47,378 nucleotides of DNA from Leptospira sp. 96542 (lineage in GTDB: Bacteria > Spirochaetota > Leptospiria > Leptospirales > Leptospiraceae): assembly GCA_029310945.1 (NCBI GenBank), contig JARJFC010000033.1, forward strand, positions 1-47,378, given 5' to 3'. Positions within the stretch are counted from its first letter, which is position 1, and every line of letters begins with the position of its first letter. A program made the translations under genes and the position numbers. Positions 15,400-25,625 of the stretch are shown piece after piece. The notes under the pieces were generated by a model. That model ran no database searches and was not told the origin of the DNA. It saw nothing but the letters and a program-made list of their open reading frames with translations.

Positions 15400-16686
15400 A
15401 TGAAAAACAACGCTCTTGAGTACCACTCTCGGTTTCCAAAAGGAAAAACCAAGGTTGTCCCAACAAAACCTACTGAAAATAGTTATGACCTGTCACTAGC
15501 ATACTCACCGGGCGTTGCCTACCCTTGTTTGGAAATTGAAAAACACCCTGAGCTCGTTTACGAGTACACCAACCGAGGCAATTTGGTAGGAATCATCACA
15601 AATGGAACCGCTATCCTTGGGCTTGGAAACATTGGCGCTTCCGCTGGAAAACCAGTGATGGAAGGCAAAGCTGTTCTTTTTAAAAAATTTGCTGGCATCG
15701 ATGTATTTGATATAGAAATAAACGAAACGGATCCTGAAAAATTCATAACAATTGTTAAAGCCCTCGAACCAACGTTTGGTGGGATTAACTTGGAAGACAT
15801 CCGTGCGCCTGAGTGTTTTCATATCGAAAAAACTTTAGATGAGTCTATGAAAATCCCCGTGTTTCATGACGACCAACATGGAACAGCCATTATATCCACA
15901 GCAGCCCTTTTGAATTCACTCGAAATCACTGGCAAAAAAGCTGGCAACTTAAAAGTAGTGATCAATGGGGCAGGGGCTGCGGCCATCTCCATAGCAGAAA
16001 TGTTAACTCATATTGGTGTGAAACATGAATCCATTTATATGTTGGATTCTCGTGGTGTCATCAATCATAAACGGACAAATCTCCATGAAACCAAAATCCC
16101 CTTTGTGCGGAACACAGAGGCAGAAACTTTGGAAGATATCTTTCCTGGAACTGATCTTTTTATTGGAGTGTCTGTCGGCAATGTGGTGACCGAGGCAATG
16201 GTAAAGTCCATGGCAGAGAACCCAGTCGTATTTGCTTTGGCAAATCCAGATCCTGAAATCCCGTATCCAGATGCTGTACGTGCTCGCCCCGATCTCATCA
16301 TGGCAACTGGCCGTAGCGATTACCCAAACCAAGTGAATAATGTTCTTGGGTTTCCTTTTATCTTCCGAGGTGCTTTGGATGTGCGTGCCAAAGTGGTGAA
16401 TATGGAGATGAAATTGGCAGCGGCTTATGCTCTGAGTGAACTCACAAAGTTACCTGTTCCCCAAGTTGTACAAAATGCGTACGAAAACCAAATCATCCAA
16501 TTTGGTGCCAACTACATCATTCCCAAACCTTTGGATGCAAGGGTGCTATACCATGTGGCACCAGCAGTGGCAGAGGCGGCGGTCAAAACAGGAGTGAATC
16601 AAGTGGATTACCCTGGGCGAGAAGCCTACATTGCCTTCCTCGAAACAGTCATGGCGCAACAAAAAGAAAAACTGGGCGCTCTTTAG
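15400..16686 (+). CDS. Malic enzyme (NAD(P)-dependent, oxaloacetate-decarboxylating)
   Basis: A 428-residue short-form malic enzyme, without the phosphotransacetylase-like extension of MaeB. Motifs: catalytic Tyr35 in [28 protein letters not shown] with the catalytic Lys region, metal ligands in [10 protein letters not shown] and [11 protein letters not shown], and the cofactor fold [16 protein letters not shown] followed by LDSRGVI. It turns malate into pyruvate plus CO2 and supplies NAD(P)H. NADP preference is not settled by the motif. It stands alone, divergent from the aquaglyceroporin gene. Confidence 0.95.
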   Translation: MKNNALEYHSRFPKGKTKVVPTKPTENSYDLSLAYSPGVAYPCLEIEKHPELVYEYTNRGNLVGIITNGTAILGLGNIGASAGKPVMEGKAVLFKKFAGIDVFDIEINETDPEKFITIVKALEPTFGGINLEDIRAPECFHIEKTLDESMKIPVFHDDQHGTAIISTAALLNSLEITGKKAGNLKVVINGAGAAAISIAEMLTHIGVKHESIYMLDSRGVINHKRTNLHETKIPFVRNTEAETLEDIFPGTDLFIGVSVGNVVTEAMVKSMAENPVVFALANPDPEIPYPDAVRARPDLIMATGRSDYPNQVNNVLGFPFIFRGALDVRAKVVNMEMKLAAAYALSELTKLPVPQVVQNAYENQIIQFGANYIIPKPLDARVLYHVAPAVAEAAVKTGVNQVDYPGREAYIAFLETVMAQQKEKLGAL

Positions 16687-16828
16687 TCCCAGTTCTACCT
16701 ATAAGCCATCTTACCTAAGCAAAACGAATGACCCTGCACGTAAGAAGGCGTTTGGGTAAGCGGAATGTTAACGTAAAAAAAATCAAAAAAAATACAGATC
16801 AGGAGTAAAAAAGTCCTTGCTTTATTTT

Positions 16829-16864
16829 TGTGCGTCGCACACATTGGTATTGTGCATTGCACAA
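16829..16864. promoter_or_regulatory. Paired TGTGC-N3-GCACA palindromes upstream of phasin-like gene
   Basis: TGTGC-GTC-GCACA (16829-16841) and TTGTGC-ATT-GCACAA (16850-16864) share the same core, with centres 22 bases (two helix turns) apart, 27-60 bases before the phasin-like ATG. They look like a tandem operator. The palindromes recall the TGC/GCA-type sites bound by the PHB regulator PhaR, but that is only a resemblance. Confidence 0.65.
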
Positions 16865-16890
16865 ATAGGTGAAAACCAGGAGCTAAAACA

Positions 16891-17262
16891 ATGGAAAAAC
16901 AAATTATGGACATCCTCAATGCCGGAATCGGTATCTTCCAATCAGGAAAAGAAGGTCTAGACAAAGCGAAAACACAATTGGAACAAACTTATAATGAGTT
17001 GGTTTCTAAAGGTGCATTGGACAATTCAGAAGCATCTGTAAAAGTTCGTCAATCCGTTGATAAAATCCTAACAGACATTAAAGAATTCTCTAGTGTCGCT
17101 GGAAAAAACTACGACGAAACAAGATCTAAAATCGTAGAAAACTACAATAAAATTTCTGAAGAAATCAAAGCAAAAATGCCAGAAGGTAAAATTGAATCAG
17201 TAAAAGCGAAAATCAACGAAGTAGCTGAATCAATCAAAAAAACTGGAACAGCAAAAGCTTAA
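16891..17262 (+). CDS. Phasin-like coiled-coil protein
   Basis: A 123-residue, fully helical and highly charged protein without signal peptide, of the phasin-related group (amphipathic helices that coat polyhydroxyalkanoate or other granules). Good ribosome-binding site AGGAG nine bases before ATG 16891. It ends with a lysine/alanine-rich tail. It stands as a single transcription unit with paired palindromes upstream and a strong terminator after it, suggesting high regulated expression. No PHA synthase is in the window, so the granule role is not shown. Confidence 0.75.
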   Translation: MEKQIMDILNAGIGIFQSGKEGLDKAKTQLEQTYNELVSKGALDNSEASVKVRQSVDKILTDIKEFSSVAGKNYDETRSKIVENYNKISEEIKAKMPEGKIESVKAKINEVAESIKKTGTAKA

Positions 17263-17278
17263 TTCTCTTCCTCTGAAC

Positions 17279-17307
17279 AAGGCCGGGTTTTCCGGCCTTC
17301 TTTCTTT
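17279..17307 (+). terminator. Intrinsic terminator after phasin-like gene
   Basis: AAGGCCGG (17279-17286), loop GTTTT, CCGGCCTT (17292-17299), then CTTTCTTT. A strong GC-rich 8-bp stem followed by a T-rich run, 17 bases after the stop codon. Confidence 0.9.
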
Positions 17308-17350
17308 ACCAATTGACAATCATTAAACTAAGTTGAATTTGGAACCTATC

Positions 17351-18181
17351 ATGCGTTCCTTATTTTATTTTATCCCCTTTACTTTATTTTTTATTTCTTG
17401 TTCGCTCGCAGACATCCGACCTCCTGTTTTGAGTAATGCTGGTTTTAATGCGGATCTCAAACAAAAAGGTTTACTTGTTATCGACAATCCCAATATCAAA
17501 GAACTCAAACCTGACGAATGGAAAGAATATAAACAAATCCAATTCATTGTGAAGGATGTTTGGCATTCTAATTTTGTGCGATTTTTCACTCCCATCTCTG
17601 AAAAAGAACAAAGAATGAGAGTTTACATCGATTTTGAAAAAGATGCTATGGAAGTCGAGTTGTTAGGTGGTGAAAAGCGAGGCCTTATTTATGGATTGTC
17701 CAAAAAAGAACCTTATCAAATTGCATCTGACACAGGTAAGGTGTTCACTGGTGATGATGAGGTTCGCATTTATTTAGAATCTCTCCGTTTGTATCTAACA
17801 TTACCTTGGCGCTTAAAAGAATTTTCGATTTTAATGCATGCGGGATCCGCTCAAAAAGGATCCACTTCTTATGAGATGGTGTACTTAACATCTGTCCAAC
17901 CCGAAGCAACACCCGACACAGACCAATACCTCGCCTATTTTGAATCGGAATCGGGTGCTTTGGAATGGATTGAATTTACCTACCGCGAGCTTTTTAGTTT
18001 TTACAAAGGTGTTTTGAAGTATGGGTTTTATGAACCTTGGATGGGGAAACAATACCCAAGGCGCATCACCATCTTGGATCGTTTTGAAGACCAAGATTTT
18101 GTCCACGAACTCCGCATCGAACGAATTGAATTTCCTAAAAAACCGATGGAAGAAGAGGATAAAGTTTTAGAGGAGGAATAA
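17351..18181 (+). CDS. Lipoprotein of unknown function
   Basis: About 276 residues. The leader MRSLFYFIPFTLFFISC ends in a lipobox (F-I-S-C, Cys at residue 17). ATG at 17351 is preferred because the alternative TTG at 17333 adds six residues before an otherwise complete signal peptide. The mature protein is mixed alpha/beta, with no enzymatic motif recognised; its C-terminus is acidic (EEEDKVLEEE). It is convergent with the efflux operon (10 bases apart). Probably periplasmic or outer-membrane. Confidence 0.76.
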   Translation: MRSLFYFIPFTLFFISCSLADIRPPVLSNAGFNADLKQKGLLVIDNPNIKELKPDEWKEYKQIQFIVKDVWHSNFVRFFTPISEKEQRMRVYIDFEKDAMEVELLGGEKRGLIYGLSKKEPYQIASDTGKVFTGDDEVRIYLESLRLYLTLPWRLKEFSILMHAGSAQKGSTSYEMVYLTSVQPEATPDTDQYLAYFESESGALEWIEFTYRELFSFYKGVLKYGFYEPWMGKQYPRRITILDRFEDQDFVHELRIERIEFPKKPMEEEDKVLEEE

Positions 18182-18190
18182 AAACTCAAT

Positions 18191-19615
18191 TTATGGTTCC
18201 CAGTGGGGATCCATGGTTGTTTCCTTTTGTCCCCGCCAACCACCACCAATGGCTTTGTATAATCCGACTGATGCAACAAGTTGGGTTTCTTTTAATTCCA
18301 AAAGTTCAAATTGTGATTCAATAAAATCTCTTTGTGTCAATAGAACTTCGATATAATCCACTCTCCCTGCTTTGAACAAAATGTTCGCAATTTCCAAAGA
18401 ATCATGCAAATCAGAAACTTGTTTTGATTTCATTTCGTATCGTGAATTCAAATTTTTGATTTTAATCATTTGGTTGGAAACTTCTGTAAAAGCTTTAATT
18501 AGCGTTAGTTCATAATTGTAAATCGACTGAATTTGTAGATTATCTGCTGAAAGGTAGTTAGCTTTGATTGCCTTTCGGTTGAGAAGTGGCATGACCAAAC
18601 CACCGCCAATTCCATAAGCCATGGAAACGGGTGTTCCATCAAAATGTTTGGAATTGAATGCTTCGTATCCAACATTTCCATCGATCGTGAGTGAGGGATA
18701 AAAATTGGCACGAGCCACATCCACATCTAGTTTTTTTGCTTCCAAGTTCAAACTTGCTTGTTTGATGTCGGGTCGATTTTCAAGGAGTTTGACTGGCACA
18801 GAATTTTTGATTTCGGGAAGGGTAGTTAACAAAAAATTCTTTGGTTGGCGATCAATATGTTTGGGAAACCGACCAACGAGTTGATTCAATTTGTTTTCGG
18901 TGATTGAGATGTTTTGTTTTAAATCATACCTGCGAGCAATGTTTTTTGCAACTTCCGCTTCGAATCGTTTAACACCGAGTGAGGTTGCCCTCCCAGCGTC
19001 CCTCTGTAGAACAACCATGTCTTTTACTTTTGTTAAAACTTCAATGTAATTTTCAACTAACTCAAGTTGGTTGTCTAGTAGGATGAGTTCGTAATAGGTA
19101 TTGGATACTTCGGATACTAGGTTTGTCAGAACATAACGCCTTCCTTCAATTCCTGACAGATACCGTAAGTAAGCGGCCTTAGTAGCATTACGAAGTTTTT
19201 TCCAAATGTCCACTTCCCAACTCATTACAAGTCCACCACGTGTAAACAGAGTAGGGGAATTCGCATCTGGTGTGCTAAACCTTTCTGTTTTTTCGAGCCC
19301 GGTGCCACCTTGGAGAGCTAACTTGGGTAAGTATTCACCATGCCTTGCCATAATTTCATTATTTGAAATGTTGATTTCTTGTTCCAGAATGGCAAGCTCT
19401 TGGTTGTTTTGGATAGCATCATCAACCAAAGAAACCAGTTGCGGATCTTTATAAAATTCTGTCCAAATTTGGTTTGCTAAATTTTCCGATTCAGTCGAGT
19501 TTTCCCATTGGGGAAATTCGTTTGGAAGTTCCAATGTTTGGTGGTCTCGTTTCGGGAGAGACGGTATGCAAGAAAACGAGAATAGGAATGTAGTAAGTAT
19601 TAAAATTCTAATCAT
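18191..19615 (-). CDS. TolC/OprM-type outer-membrane efflux lipoprotein
   Basis: A 474-residue outer-membrane factor of the NodT/OprM lipoprotein type. The signal MIRILILTTFLFSFSC ends at a lipobox cysteine (residue 16), followed by the family-typical W-x-x-F..D-P-x-L-x-x-L-V-D-D-A-I pattern (WTEFYKDPQLVSLVDDAIQNNQELA), and the LLENRPDIKQASLNLEA motif near the middle of the second repeat. ATG at 19615 has AAGGAG upstream and overlaps the RND gene by 8 bases; a longer upstream frame is not needed. It forms the exit duct for the adjacent RND pump. Confidence 0.93.
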   Translation of the reverse strand: MIRILILTTFLFSFSCIPSLPKRDHQTLELPNEFPQWENSTESENLANQIWTEFYKDPQLVSLVDDAIQNNQELAILEQEINISNNEIMARHGEYLPKLALQGGTGLEKTERFSTPDANSPTLFTRGGLVMSWEVDIWKKLRNATKAAYLRYLSGIEGRRYVLTNLVSEVSNTYYELILLDNQLELVENYIEVLTKVKDMVVLQRDAGRATSLGVKRFEAEVAKNIARRYDLKQNISITENKLNQLVGRFPKHIDRQPKNFLLTTLPEIKNSVPVKLLENRPDIKQASLNLEAKKLDVDVARANFYPSLTIDGNVGYEAFNSKHFDGTPVSMAYGIGGGLVMPLLNRKAIKANYLSADNLQIQSIYNYELTLIKAFTEVSNQMIKIKNLNSRYEMKSKQVSDLHDSLEIANILFKAGRVDYIEVLLTQRDFIESQFELLELKETQLVASVGLYKAIGGGWRGQKETTMDPHWEP

Positions 19616-22600
19616 GTTTTTTTCTCCTTTTTGTAATTGTTTGATTATTCGCCAAACTATCGTCATATGGATGACTTGGTTCTGAGAGTGGCAAATTGTC
19701 TTCAAACTTTATTAGGTTTTTGCCGTCGGCAATTGTTCCGAATATATAATACAATCCTGGGACGATGATGACTCCAAATACTGTACCAAATAACATTCCG
19801 CCTAACGCACAAGCACCGATGGTATGGTTTGCGATGGCGCCTGGTCCAGTTGCAAATACAAGTGGGAGGAGCCCTGCAATGAAAGCGAACGAAGTCATAA
19901 GGATTGGCCTAAACCGAGCCTTGGCACCTTCGATGGCAGATTCAAATACACTAAGCCCTGCTTCTTTCCTTTGCCTTGCGAATTCTACGATCAAAACTGC
20001 ATTTTTACCGAGGAGCCCGATGAGCATGATCATTCCAATTTGCGCATAAATATCGTTTGCAAGCCCCATAAGTTTTAATAAAAAGAAGGTTCCAAATATG
20101 CCTGGTGGCAACGAAAGGATTACCGAAAATGGAATGATAAAACTTTCATACTGAGCGGCCAAAACCAAATACACAAACACAATCACTACGAGAAAAATAT
20201 ACACAGCTTCGTTACTTCTGCTCGCTTCGTCATAAGTTAAACCTTCCCAGCCCACATCGTAACCTTGTGGGAGGTCTTTAGCCACTTCTCGGATTGCATC
20301 AATTGCGTCTCCTGTCGTATAACCTTCATTTGGAAGACCGTTGATAACAGAGGACGTATAAGCATTGTATCTTGTGATTTCATTTGCGCCTTGCGTTTGT
20401 TCGAGGGTTAGAAATGATGAATAGGGAACCATCTCTCCCTTTTCATTCGGAGTGAATAATTTCAAAATGTCTGAAGGCAACCTTCTGAATTCAGGTAATG
20501 ATTGGACATAAACTTTAAAGAATTGATTGAATCGGATGAATCCTTGTTCGTATGTACTACCTACGAGGATATCCAAATTATCCATCGCATCACCGATATT
20601 AATTCCTTTCTGCATAGCAAGTTTTCTGTCCAGTTTTACTTCTAACTGTGGGAATTTTGCAGAATAAAAGGAAAATAAACCTGTAAGTTCCTTTCGTTTC
20701 TTTAGATTGGCCATAAATTCTTCATGTACCTTATCGAATGCGGTGTAATCACCAGAATTGGTTTTATCTAAGAGACGAAAGAGAACTCCTCCTGCAGCAC
20801 CAAACCCTGGTACGGCGGGTGGCTCAAAAAATTCAATGATAGCGCCAAACCTTTTAGTTTTTTCTTCTAATTTTTCTATAACGTCATGGACTGAATTTTT
20901 TCGTTTTGACCAATCTTTTAAACTGATTAGGCAAGTTCCCGCATTGGATCCTTCACCTTCTGTTAAAATTTCATATCCAGCGAGCGATGCGACAGAATCT
21001 ACACCTTCAATTTTCAAAGCTGTTTCTTGTAACATCCGAGCGACATCATTTGTTTTTTCAATGGTCGAACCTGGAGGGGTTTGGATGACGGCATAAATCA
21101 TTCCTTGGTCTTCGCCAGGAACAAATCCTGAAGGAACAATTTTACTCATAAAAAATATACCAATTGTGAAGGCCAGGATGATGAAGATGATGAGAGATTT
21201 TGATCCAGAAAATTTTCTCATTTTGGCTACATAAAAATCTGTTACCCGATCAAAATGATAATTGAAACCTTTCAAAAACCGAGCAATGGGACCATTTGAG
21301 TGGTGGTTTGGATTGTGTGGTTTTAAAATCATCGCAGTTAAAACAGGTGTTAAAGTGAGAGCAATAAAACCAGACAAAACAATGGAAGTAGCCATTGTGA
21401 TTGCAAATTGCCTATAAAACACACCAACTGGTCCAGGTAAAAACGATACAGGAACAAAAACGGCGGCCATAAGAAGGGTGATGGCAATGACGGCACCGCT
21501 AATTTCATTTAATACAAGTTTTACGGCATTATAAACACTCATATGTTTTTCTGCCATTTTAGCGTGTACCGCTTCCACTACAACGATGGCATCATCCACA
21601 ACAATGCCGATAGCAAGAACCATCGCAAATAAAGTGATGAGGTTAATTGTGAGGCCAAATGCTTTCATAAAACTAAAAGCACCAATGAGTGAAACAGGAA
21701 CTGCAATGATAGGTATTAAGGTGGATCGCCAATCACCTAAAAAAATAAAAACAACAATTGCTACCAGAACAAATGCTTCAAAAAGAGTATGTAAAACTTT
21801 TTCAATTGCTGCGTCGATGAAACTAGAAACATCATAACTTAGTTTGTAATCCATTTGTGGAGGAAATGATTTTTTTAGTTCTTCCAAACTTGCTTTGATA
21901 TCTTCAATGACTTCTTTTGCGTTACTGCCTTCTGTTTGTTTGAACATGATCGCAGCTGCTGGGTGACCATCCACATCAGAATAAATATTATAAAATTCGC
22001 TATCTAGTTCTATTTTTGAAATTTCTTTTAAGTATAAAACTTCTCCACCTTCTTTGGCGCGGATGATGATGTTCTCATACTGCCCTGGTTCATTGAACCA
22101 ACCATCATAAGTTAAAGTATATTCAAGTGATTGAGCTGTTTTACCAGAACTTTGCCCAAGTCTTCCTGGTCTTGCTATGATACTTTGACTTTCAATAGCC
22201 TTCATCACTTCTGCAGTTGAAATATTGTAGGCTCGCATTCTATCTGGATCCAGCCAAACGCGCATTGCATATTGGCGAGCACCCAAGATACGGGCTTGTC
22301 CCATTCCATGGATACGTTTGAGTTCAGGCAGTAGAAACACCGTAGCATAATTATATAAAAACTTTTCACTCGCATTCGGATCTTTGCTATAAAGGTTTAC
22401 ATATAATAACATACTTGGTTGTACGGGTTGTACAAAAATACCTTCTAAACGAACTAACTCTGGAACACGATACATCATTTGATCCACACGAGTTTTGACA
22501 AGTACGAGTGCATCATTTGGATCCGTTCCTGGTTCGAATAGCACTTGTATAATGGCATCCCCAGAACTTGTGGCTGATGATATCATATAACGCATACCAG

Positions 22601-22817
22601 GAACACCATTGATCGCTTGTTCCAGAGTGACGATTGAAGATTGAACTAGTACCTGCGCACTTGCACCAGGAAAGGAAAGATTGATTGTAACTCTGGGTGG
22701 TGCAATTTCAGGAAACTGTGAAACTGCCAATGTTTTGATAGACAGAAGACCCACAAAAACAATGACGATAGATAGGACGATTGCAAAAACGGGACGGTGT
22801 AAAAATTTATTAAACAT
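19608..22817 (-). CDS. RND multidrug efflux pump inner-membrane subunit (AcrB/HAE1 family)
   Basis: A 1,069-residue AcrB-type transporter. It starts MFNKFLHRPVFAIVLSIVIV, has SQFPEIAPPRVTI and ASAQVLVQSSIVTLEQAINGVPGM in the porter domain, the proton-relay acidic pair in GIVVDDAIVVVEAV (TM4), and the second-half segments SGFVPGEDQGMIYAVIQTPPGST and LIGLLGKNAVLIVEFARQ. Length and layout are normal for the family. It expels amphiphilic compounds using the proton gradient, with the fusion protein before it and the outer-membrane factor after it. The substrate cannot be told from the sequence. Confidence 0.95.
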   Translation of the reverse strand: MFNKFLHRPVFAIVLSIVIVFVGLLSIKTLAVSQFPEIAPPRVTINLSFPGASAQVLVQSSIVTLEQAINGVPGMRYMISSATSSGDAIIQVLFEPGTDPNDALVLVKTRVDQMMYRVPELVRLEGIFVQPVQPSMLLYVNLYSKDPNASEKFLYNYATVFLLPELKRIHGMGQARILGARQYAMRVWLDPDRMRAYNISTAEVMKAIESQSIIARPGRLGQSSGKTAQSLEYTLTYDGWFNEPGQYENIIIRAKEGGEVLYLKEISKIELDSEFYNIYSDVDGHPAAAIMFKQTEGSNAKEVIEDIKASLEELKKSFPPQMDYKLSYDVSSFIDAAIEKVLHTLFEAFVLVAIVVFIFLGDWRSTLIPIIAVPVSLIGAFSFMKAFGLTINLITLFAMVLAIGIVVDDAIVVVEAVHAKMAEKHMSVYNAVKLVLNEISGAVIAITLLMAAVFVPVSFLPGPVGVFYRQFAITMATSIVLSGFIALTLTPVLTAMILKPHNPNHHSNGPIARFLKGFNYHFDRVTDFYVAKMRKFSGSKSLIIFIILAFTIGIFFMSKIVPSGFVPGEDQGMIYAVIQTPPGSTIEKTNDVARMLQETALKIEGVDSVASLAGYEILTEGEGSNAGTCLISLKDWSKRKNSVHDVIEKLEEKTKRFGAIIEFFEPPAVPGFGAAGGVLFRLLDKTNSGDYTAFDKVHEEFMANLKKRKELTGLFSFYSAKFPQLEVKLDRKLAMQKGINIGDAMDNLDILVGSTYEQGFIRFNQFFKVYVQSLPEFRRLPSDILKLFTPNEKGEMVPYSSFLTLEQTQGANEITRYNAYTSSVINGLPNEGYTTGDAIDAIREVAKDLPQGYDVGWEGLTYDEASRSNEAVYIFLVVIVFVYLVLAAQYESFIIPFSVILSLPPGIFGTFFLLKLMGLANDIYAQIGMIMLIGLLGKNAVLIVEFARQRKEAGLSVFESAIEGAKARFRPILMTSFAFIAGLLPLVFATGPGAIANHTIGACALGGMLFGTVFGVIIVPGLYYIFGTIADGKNLIKFEDNLPLSEPSHPYDDSLANNQTITKRRKKHD

Positions 22818-22826
22818 ATTATCCCC

Positions 22827-23948
22827 TTAATGAGCGGCCAACTCAAAACTTTTTAGCACCGATTCTATAGTTTCTAGTTTTGTTTTAGCTATGTCACCAT
22901 CGTGGACTTTTCCCAAACCTTCCAATAAAATCGTATCTTGTTCAGTTAATCCAGATTCAACGACAAATAGATGCGGGATTTCGTTTGCCACTTTGATTTC
23001 TGTTGCGACTAATTTTCCATTGTCTTTGATTAGATAAACATAATGTTTATCTAAAACTTCGAATGTCGATTTTTGGGGGATGATGAGAGCATTTGATAAA
23101 TTTTCTTTTATAACGATATTTCCTGTTTCACCATGACGTAGGAGTTTTTCTGGATTCGGAAAGGTTGCTCGAAATGGAATGGTACCTGTCTCACTGTCGA
23201 ACTCACCTTCTATTGTGTCAGCAATGCCTTCGTGTTTAAATACCTGTCCGTTTGCCATCATGAAACGAACCTTAATTGGACTGTCGTTTTGTTTTTTTTC
23301 ACTAATGAAGTTAAGGTAATCTTTCTCTGATACATTAAAATAGATCCAGAGTTTGGAAATATCTGACATTGTCGTTAAAAGGGAACCTTCTTCCACAAGG
23401 CTACCGAGTCGAACTTGGAATCTGTCAGTAATTCCTGAGAAAGGAGCGCTAACGGTGGCTAAGTCTAAATGGGTTTTAGCAAGATCCATAGCTGCTTTAT
23501 TTTTTTTAAGTCTTGCTTTGATTAGAGTTAACTCTGTTTTTGAAACTACATTTTCTTTGAATAACTTTTCAGTGTTTTCATATTCGATTTGGGTTGATTC
23601 GTATTCAGCTTTCGCTTTTTCGTGCTGTGCATTGACAAGCATTGGCATCACTTGGAACATCTTTTGGCCTTTTTTGACCAAACGACCTTCATCAATGAAA
23701 ATATGAGTGAGGTAACCTTTTTCAAAAGCTCTTATTTCAATCCTTTGGATTGCTTTTACTTGAGCGACATAGATTTTATCCAAAGATACATCTTGCCGCC
23801 AAGGATGAACCGCACTCAATGTTTCCTTGTTGTCTCCATGTTTATTTTTGCAACTGCTAAAGGCAGAAGATATTAGAATACAAAATAGAAAACACTTTGT
23901 GAGGTAAAACCACAGAGTTCGAATATTATAAAATTTAAATGAATACAT
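22827..23948 (-). CDS. RND periplasmic adaptor (membrane fusion protein)
   Basis: A 373-residue HlyD/AcrA-type adaptor. It has a signal peptide with lipobox FSSC (residue 33), then the lipoyl/barrel-sandwich half RIEIRAFEKGYLTHIFIDEGRLVKKGQKMFQV, a helical hairpin of about residues 105-165, and the matching second half ATVSAPFSGITDRFQVRLGSLVEEGSLL. The beta-barrel domain follows. It is nine bases upstream of the pump gene and bridges the pump and the outer-membrane factor. Confidence 0.93.
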   Translation of the reverse strand: MYSFKFYNIRTLWFYLTKCFLFCILISSAFSSCKNKHGDNKETLSAVHPWRQDVSLDKIYVAQVKAIQRIEIRAFEKGYLTHIFIDEGRLVKKGQKMFQVMPMLVNAQHEKAKAEYESTQIEYENTEKLFKENVVSKTELTLIKARLKKNKAAMDLAKTHLDLATVSAPFSGITDRFQVRLGSLVEEGSLLTTMSDISKLWIYFNVSEKDYLNFISEKKQNDSPIKVRFMMANGQVFKHEGIADTIEGEFDSETGTIPFRATFPNPEKLLRHGETGNIVIKENLSNALIIPQKSTFEVLDKHYVYLIKDNGKLVATEIKVANEIPHLFVVESGLTEQDTILLEGLGKVHDGDIAKTKLETIESVLKSFELAAH

Positions 23949-24050
23949 AATGCCCCTTCCAAAACAGAGAAAATAGACCCTTGATAAGCAAGTATGAAAC
24001 TCTTACTAATTGAGTTTTCACACTTTCAAATTCAAAATTAGATTGTTTGG

Positions 24051-24407
24051 TTAGGAAATTGGAGAGCCGCGAGTGTCAGGGGTGTAAAAAAACTTAGATT
24101 TAAGAATAGGAGCAGAAGAAATATAAATAGAATCTAAAGATATTTGCGGTAAATTTTGAGTGGGTAAAAAAGGAATGAATACTAAGTCAAAATAGAAAAA
24201 CTTTTCGTGATTCGTTTCTTCTTCGCTTGTTTCTAGGCTTGAACCAAAACATCTGTTTGTGTTGTCAATATGGTTGATTTCATACGAACTTACATTTGCG
24301 GTAGCTTCGTCATTTACGAAAGTTTGGAATTCGACAGACAAAAAGATTAGTACAAGTGGCAATATCGCTAATCGTTGCACAAGCTTGTTCATCCTTGAAA
24401 ATCCCAT
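24051..24407 (-). CDS. Small secreted protein at head of efflux operon
   Basis: A 118-residue protein (113 if it starts at ATG 24392) with a signal-like hydrophobic N-terminus (LVQRLAILPLVLIFLSVEF) and a short hydrophilic remainder rich in aromatic and acidic residues. No family recognised. It lies 102 bases before the adaptor gene in the same direction and may be co-transcribed. Neither start has a strong ribosome-binding site. A small exported protein preceding a pump could be an accessory factor, but there is no evidence beyond position. Confidence 0.5.
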   Translation of the reverse strand: MGFSRMNKLVQRLAILPLVLIFLSVEFQTFVNDEATANVSSYEINHIDNTNRCFGSSLETSEEETNHEKFFYFDLVFIPFLPTQNLPQISLDSIYISSAPILKSKFFYTPDTRGSPIS

Positions 24408-24603
24408 CTCTTTCAGGCTTTTTTTTCATATCATACTTGTCAATGATATTTATTAAATTTGAGATCCAAAGGTTTGCGGATATTTACAAACTAACAATCA
24501 TTATTGTAGTATTTATTCTAAATATCTAAGTAAATTTTTTAAGATAAATTTATTTTTCTGAGTCTAACTGCCCAAACGGATGTTTCCACCCGCCTAGTTT
24601 TTG

Positions 24604-25200
24604 TTAATTGAGAGTGAATCGAATTGGGACAAGAACCTTCACTGTAATCGGTTTTCCTTCCAAAATGGAAGGTGAAAATCGTTTTCGCCTATATGTGTTG
24701 ATGGCTTCCTGTTCCAGTCCTCCACCCAAATTTTTTCCTACAGAACGAACACGCAAAACTTCGCCTGTATCTGCAATGATAACTTCGAGTGTCATCGTGC
24801 CAGTAATACCAAGTGATTTTGCTTCGCTTGTGTATTCGGGTCGAACATTGGGACTGAGATCGACGGGCGATGTTGCGCCAGAAACAATCGGATCAGAAGC
24901 TCCAGCCACACGGGGATCTTCTTTTTTTTCTAATTTTTCTTTGTCTGTGAGATCAAAATCGCCATCATCTGGTTTCGCTTCTGTAGTTGGCTCTTGGATT
25001 TGAACATTGTCTATAAAAGCAACTTCTTCCACTAAATTGTCTAAACTATCGTAATCAAAAGAAGGAGTGAACCAAAAAAGAATGATAACGGCTTGCAACA
25101 GAGCAGAGAGTGTAACACCTGTTTCCAATCGATACCGATCAATGAAACGGTGAATTTTTTGGCGTTTGGATCTTGTTGGTAAAGAAACAACTTCGTTCAC
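24604..25200 (-). CDS. tonB: TonB-family energy transducer
   Basis: A 198-residue TonB protein. A cytosolic N-terminus is followed by one membrane helix ([17 protein letters not shown], residues 32-48), an acidic and Lys/Pro-containing periplasmic linker, and a C-terminal TonB domain (about residues 118-198) with [38 protein letters not shown] and a final [22 protein letters not shown]. It lies next to two ExbD genes and ExbB in one operon and passes proton-motive energy to outer-membrane receptors. No TonB-dependent receptor is in the window. Confidence 0.9.
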   Translation of the reverse strand: MNEVVSLPTRSKRQKIHRFIDRYRLETGVTLSALLQAVIILFWFTPSFDYDSLDNLVEEVAFIDNVQIQEPTTEAKPDDGDFDLTDKEKLEKKEDPRVAGASDPIVSGATSPVDLSPNVRPEYTSEAKSLGITGTMTLEVIIADTGEVLRVRSVGKNLGGGLEQEAINTYRRKRFSPSILEGKPITVKVLVPIRFTLN

Positions 25201-25201
25201 G

Positions 25202-25624
25202 TTATTGTCCCTTCAATCCACCACCTTGGGTGGTTTTTGTTACTAAAGATACTTTTAAAGCACCAATTTCTTTTAATGATTCAAATACATTATCCAATTC
25301 TTCATAAGTAAGATTTTGATCTGCATGGATCAGAACTTTGAGATCAGGAGTGGTCGTCATTTTGGCTCTAATCTCACTCAATGCTTCGTTGAGCGGACGT
25401 TTTACGGAGTTAAAATAAACAGTTCGTTCTTGGTCTGCACTTAGGTAAAGATTTGCAATTTTTTTATTTAATTGTTCTCCACCAGGAACATCTGGAAGAT
25501 CGATGGGGAGATCTGGATCCGAATCAAGTACTGATGTAACCATAAAGAAAACTAACAGCAAGAATGCGATATCTGCCATGGAACTCACTGGAACTGTCGG
25601 AGCTACTTTCTTTCTACGTAACAT
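25202..25624 (-). CDS. exbD: ExbD/TolR-family biopolymer transport protein
   Basis: A 140-residue ExbD protein with a single membrane helix in [20 protein letters not shown]; the Asp in M-A-D-I-A-F-L is the conserved proton-channel residue (E. coli ExbD D25). The periplasmic part has the family's [34 protein letters not shown] fold. The second of two adjacent ExbD genes, one base before tonB. Two different ExbD proteins in one operon are common in Bacteroidetes and Leptospira. Confidence 0.92.
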   Translation of the reverse strand: MLRRKKVAPTVPVSSMADIAFLLLVFFMVTSVLDSDPDLPIDLPDVPGGEQLNKKIANLYLSADQERTVYFNSVKRPLNEALSEIRAKMTTTPDLKVLIHADQNLTYEELDNVFESLKEIGALKVSLVTKTTQGGGLKGQ

Positions 25625-25625
25625 A

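Noticed and set aside
24408..24603. Cobalamin riboswitch upstream of the transport genes
   Set aside because: The region is plain AT-rich DNA without the conserved B12-box pattern; the same holds for the gap before the BtuF-like gene.
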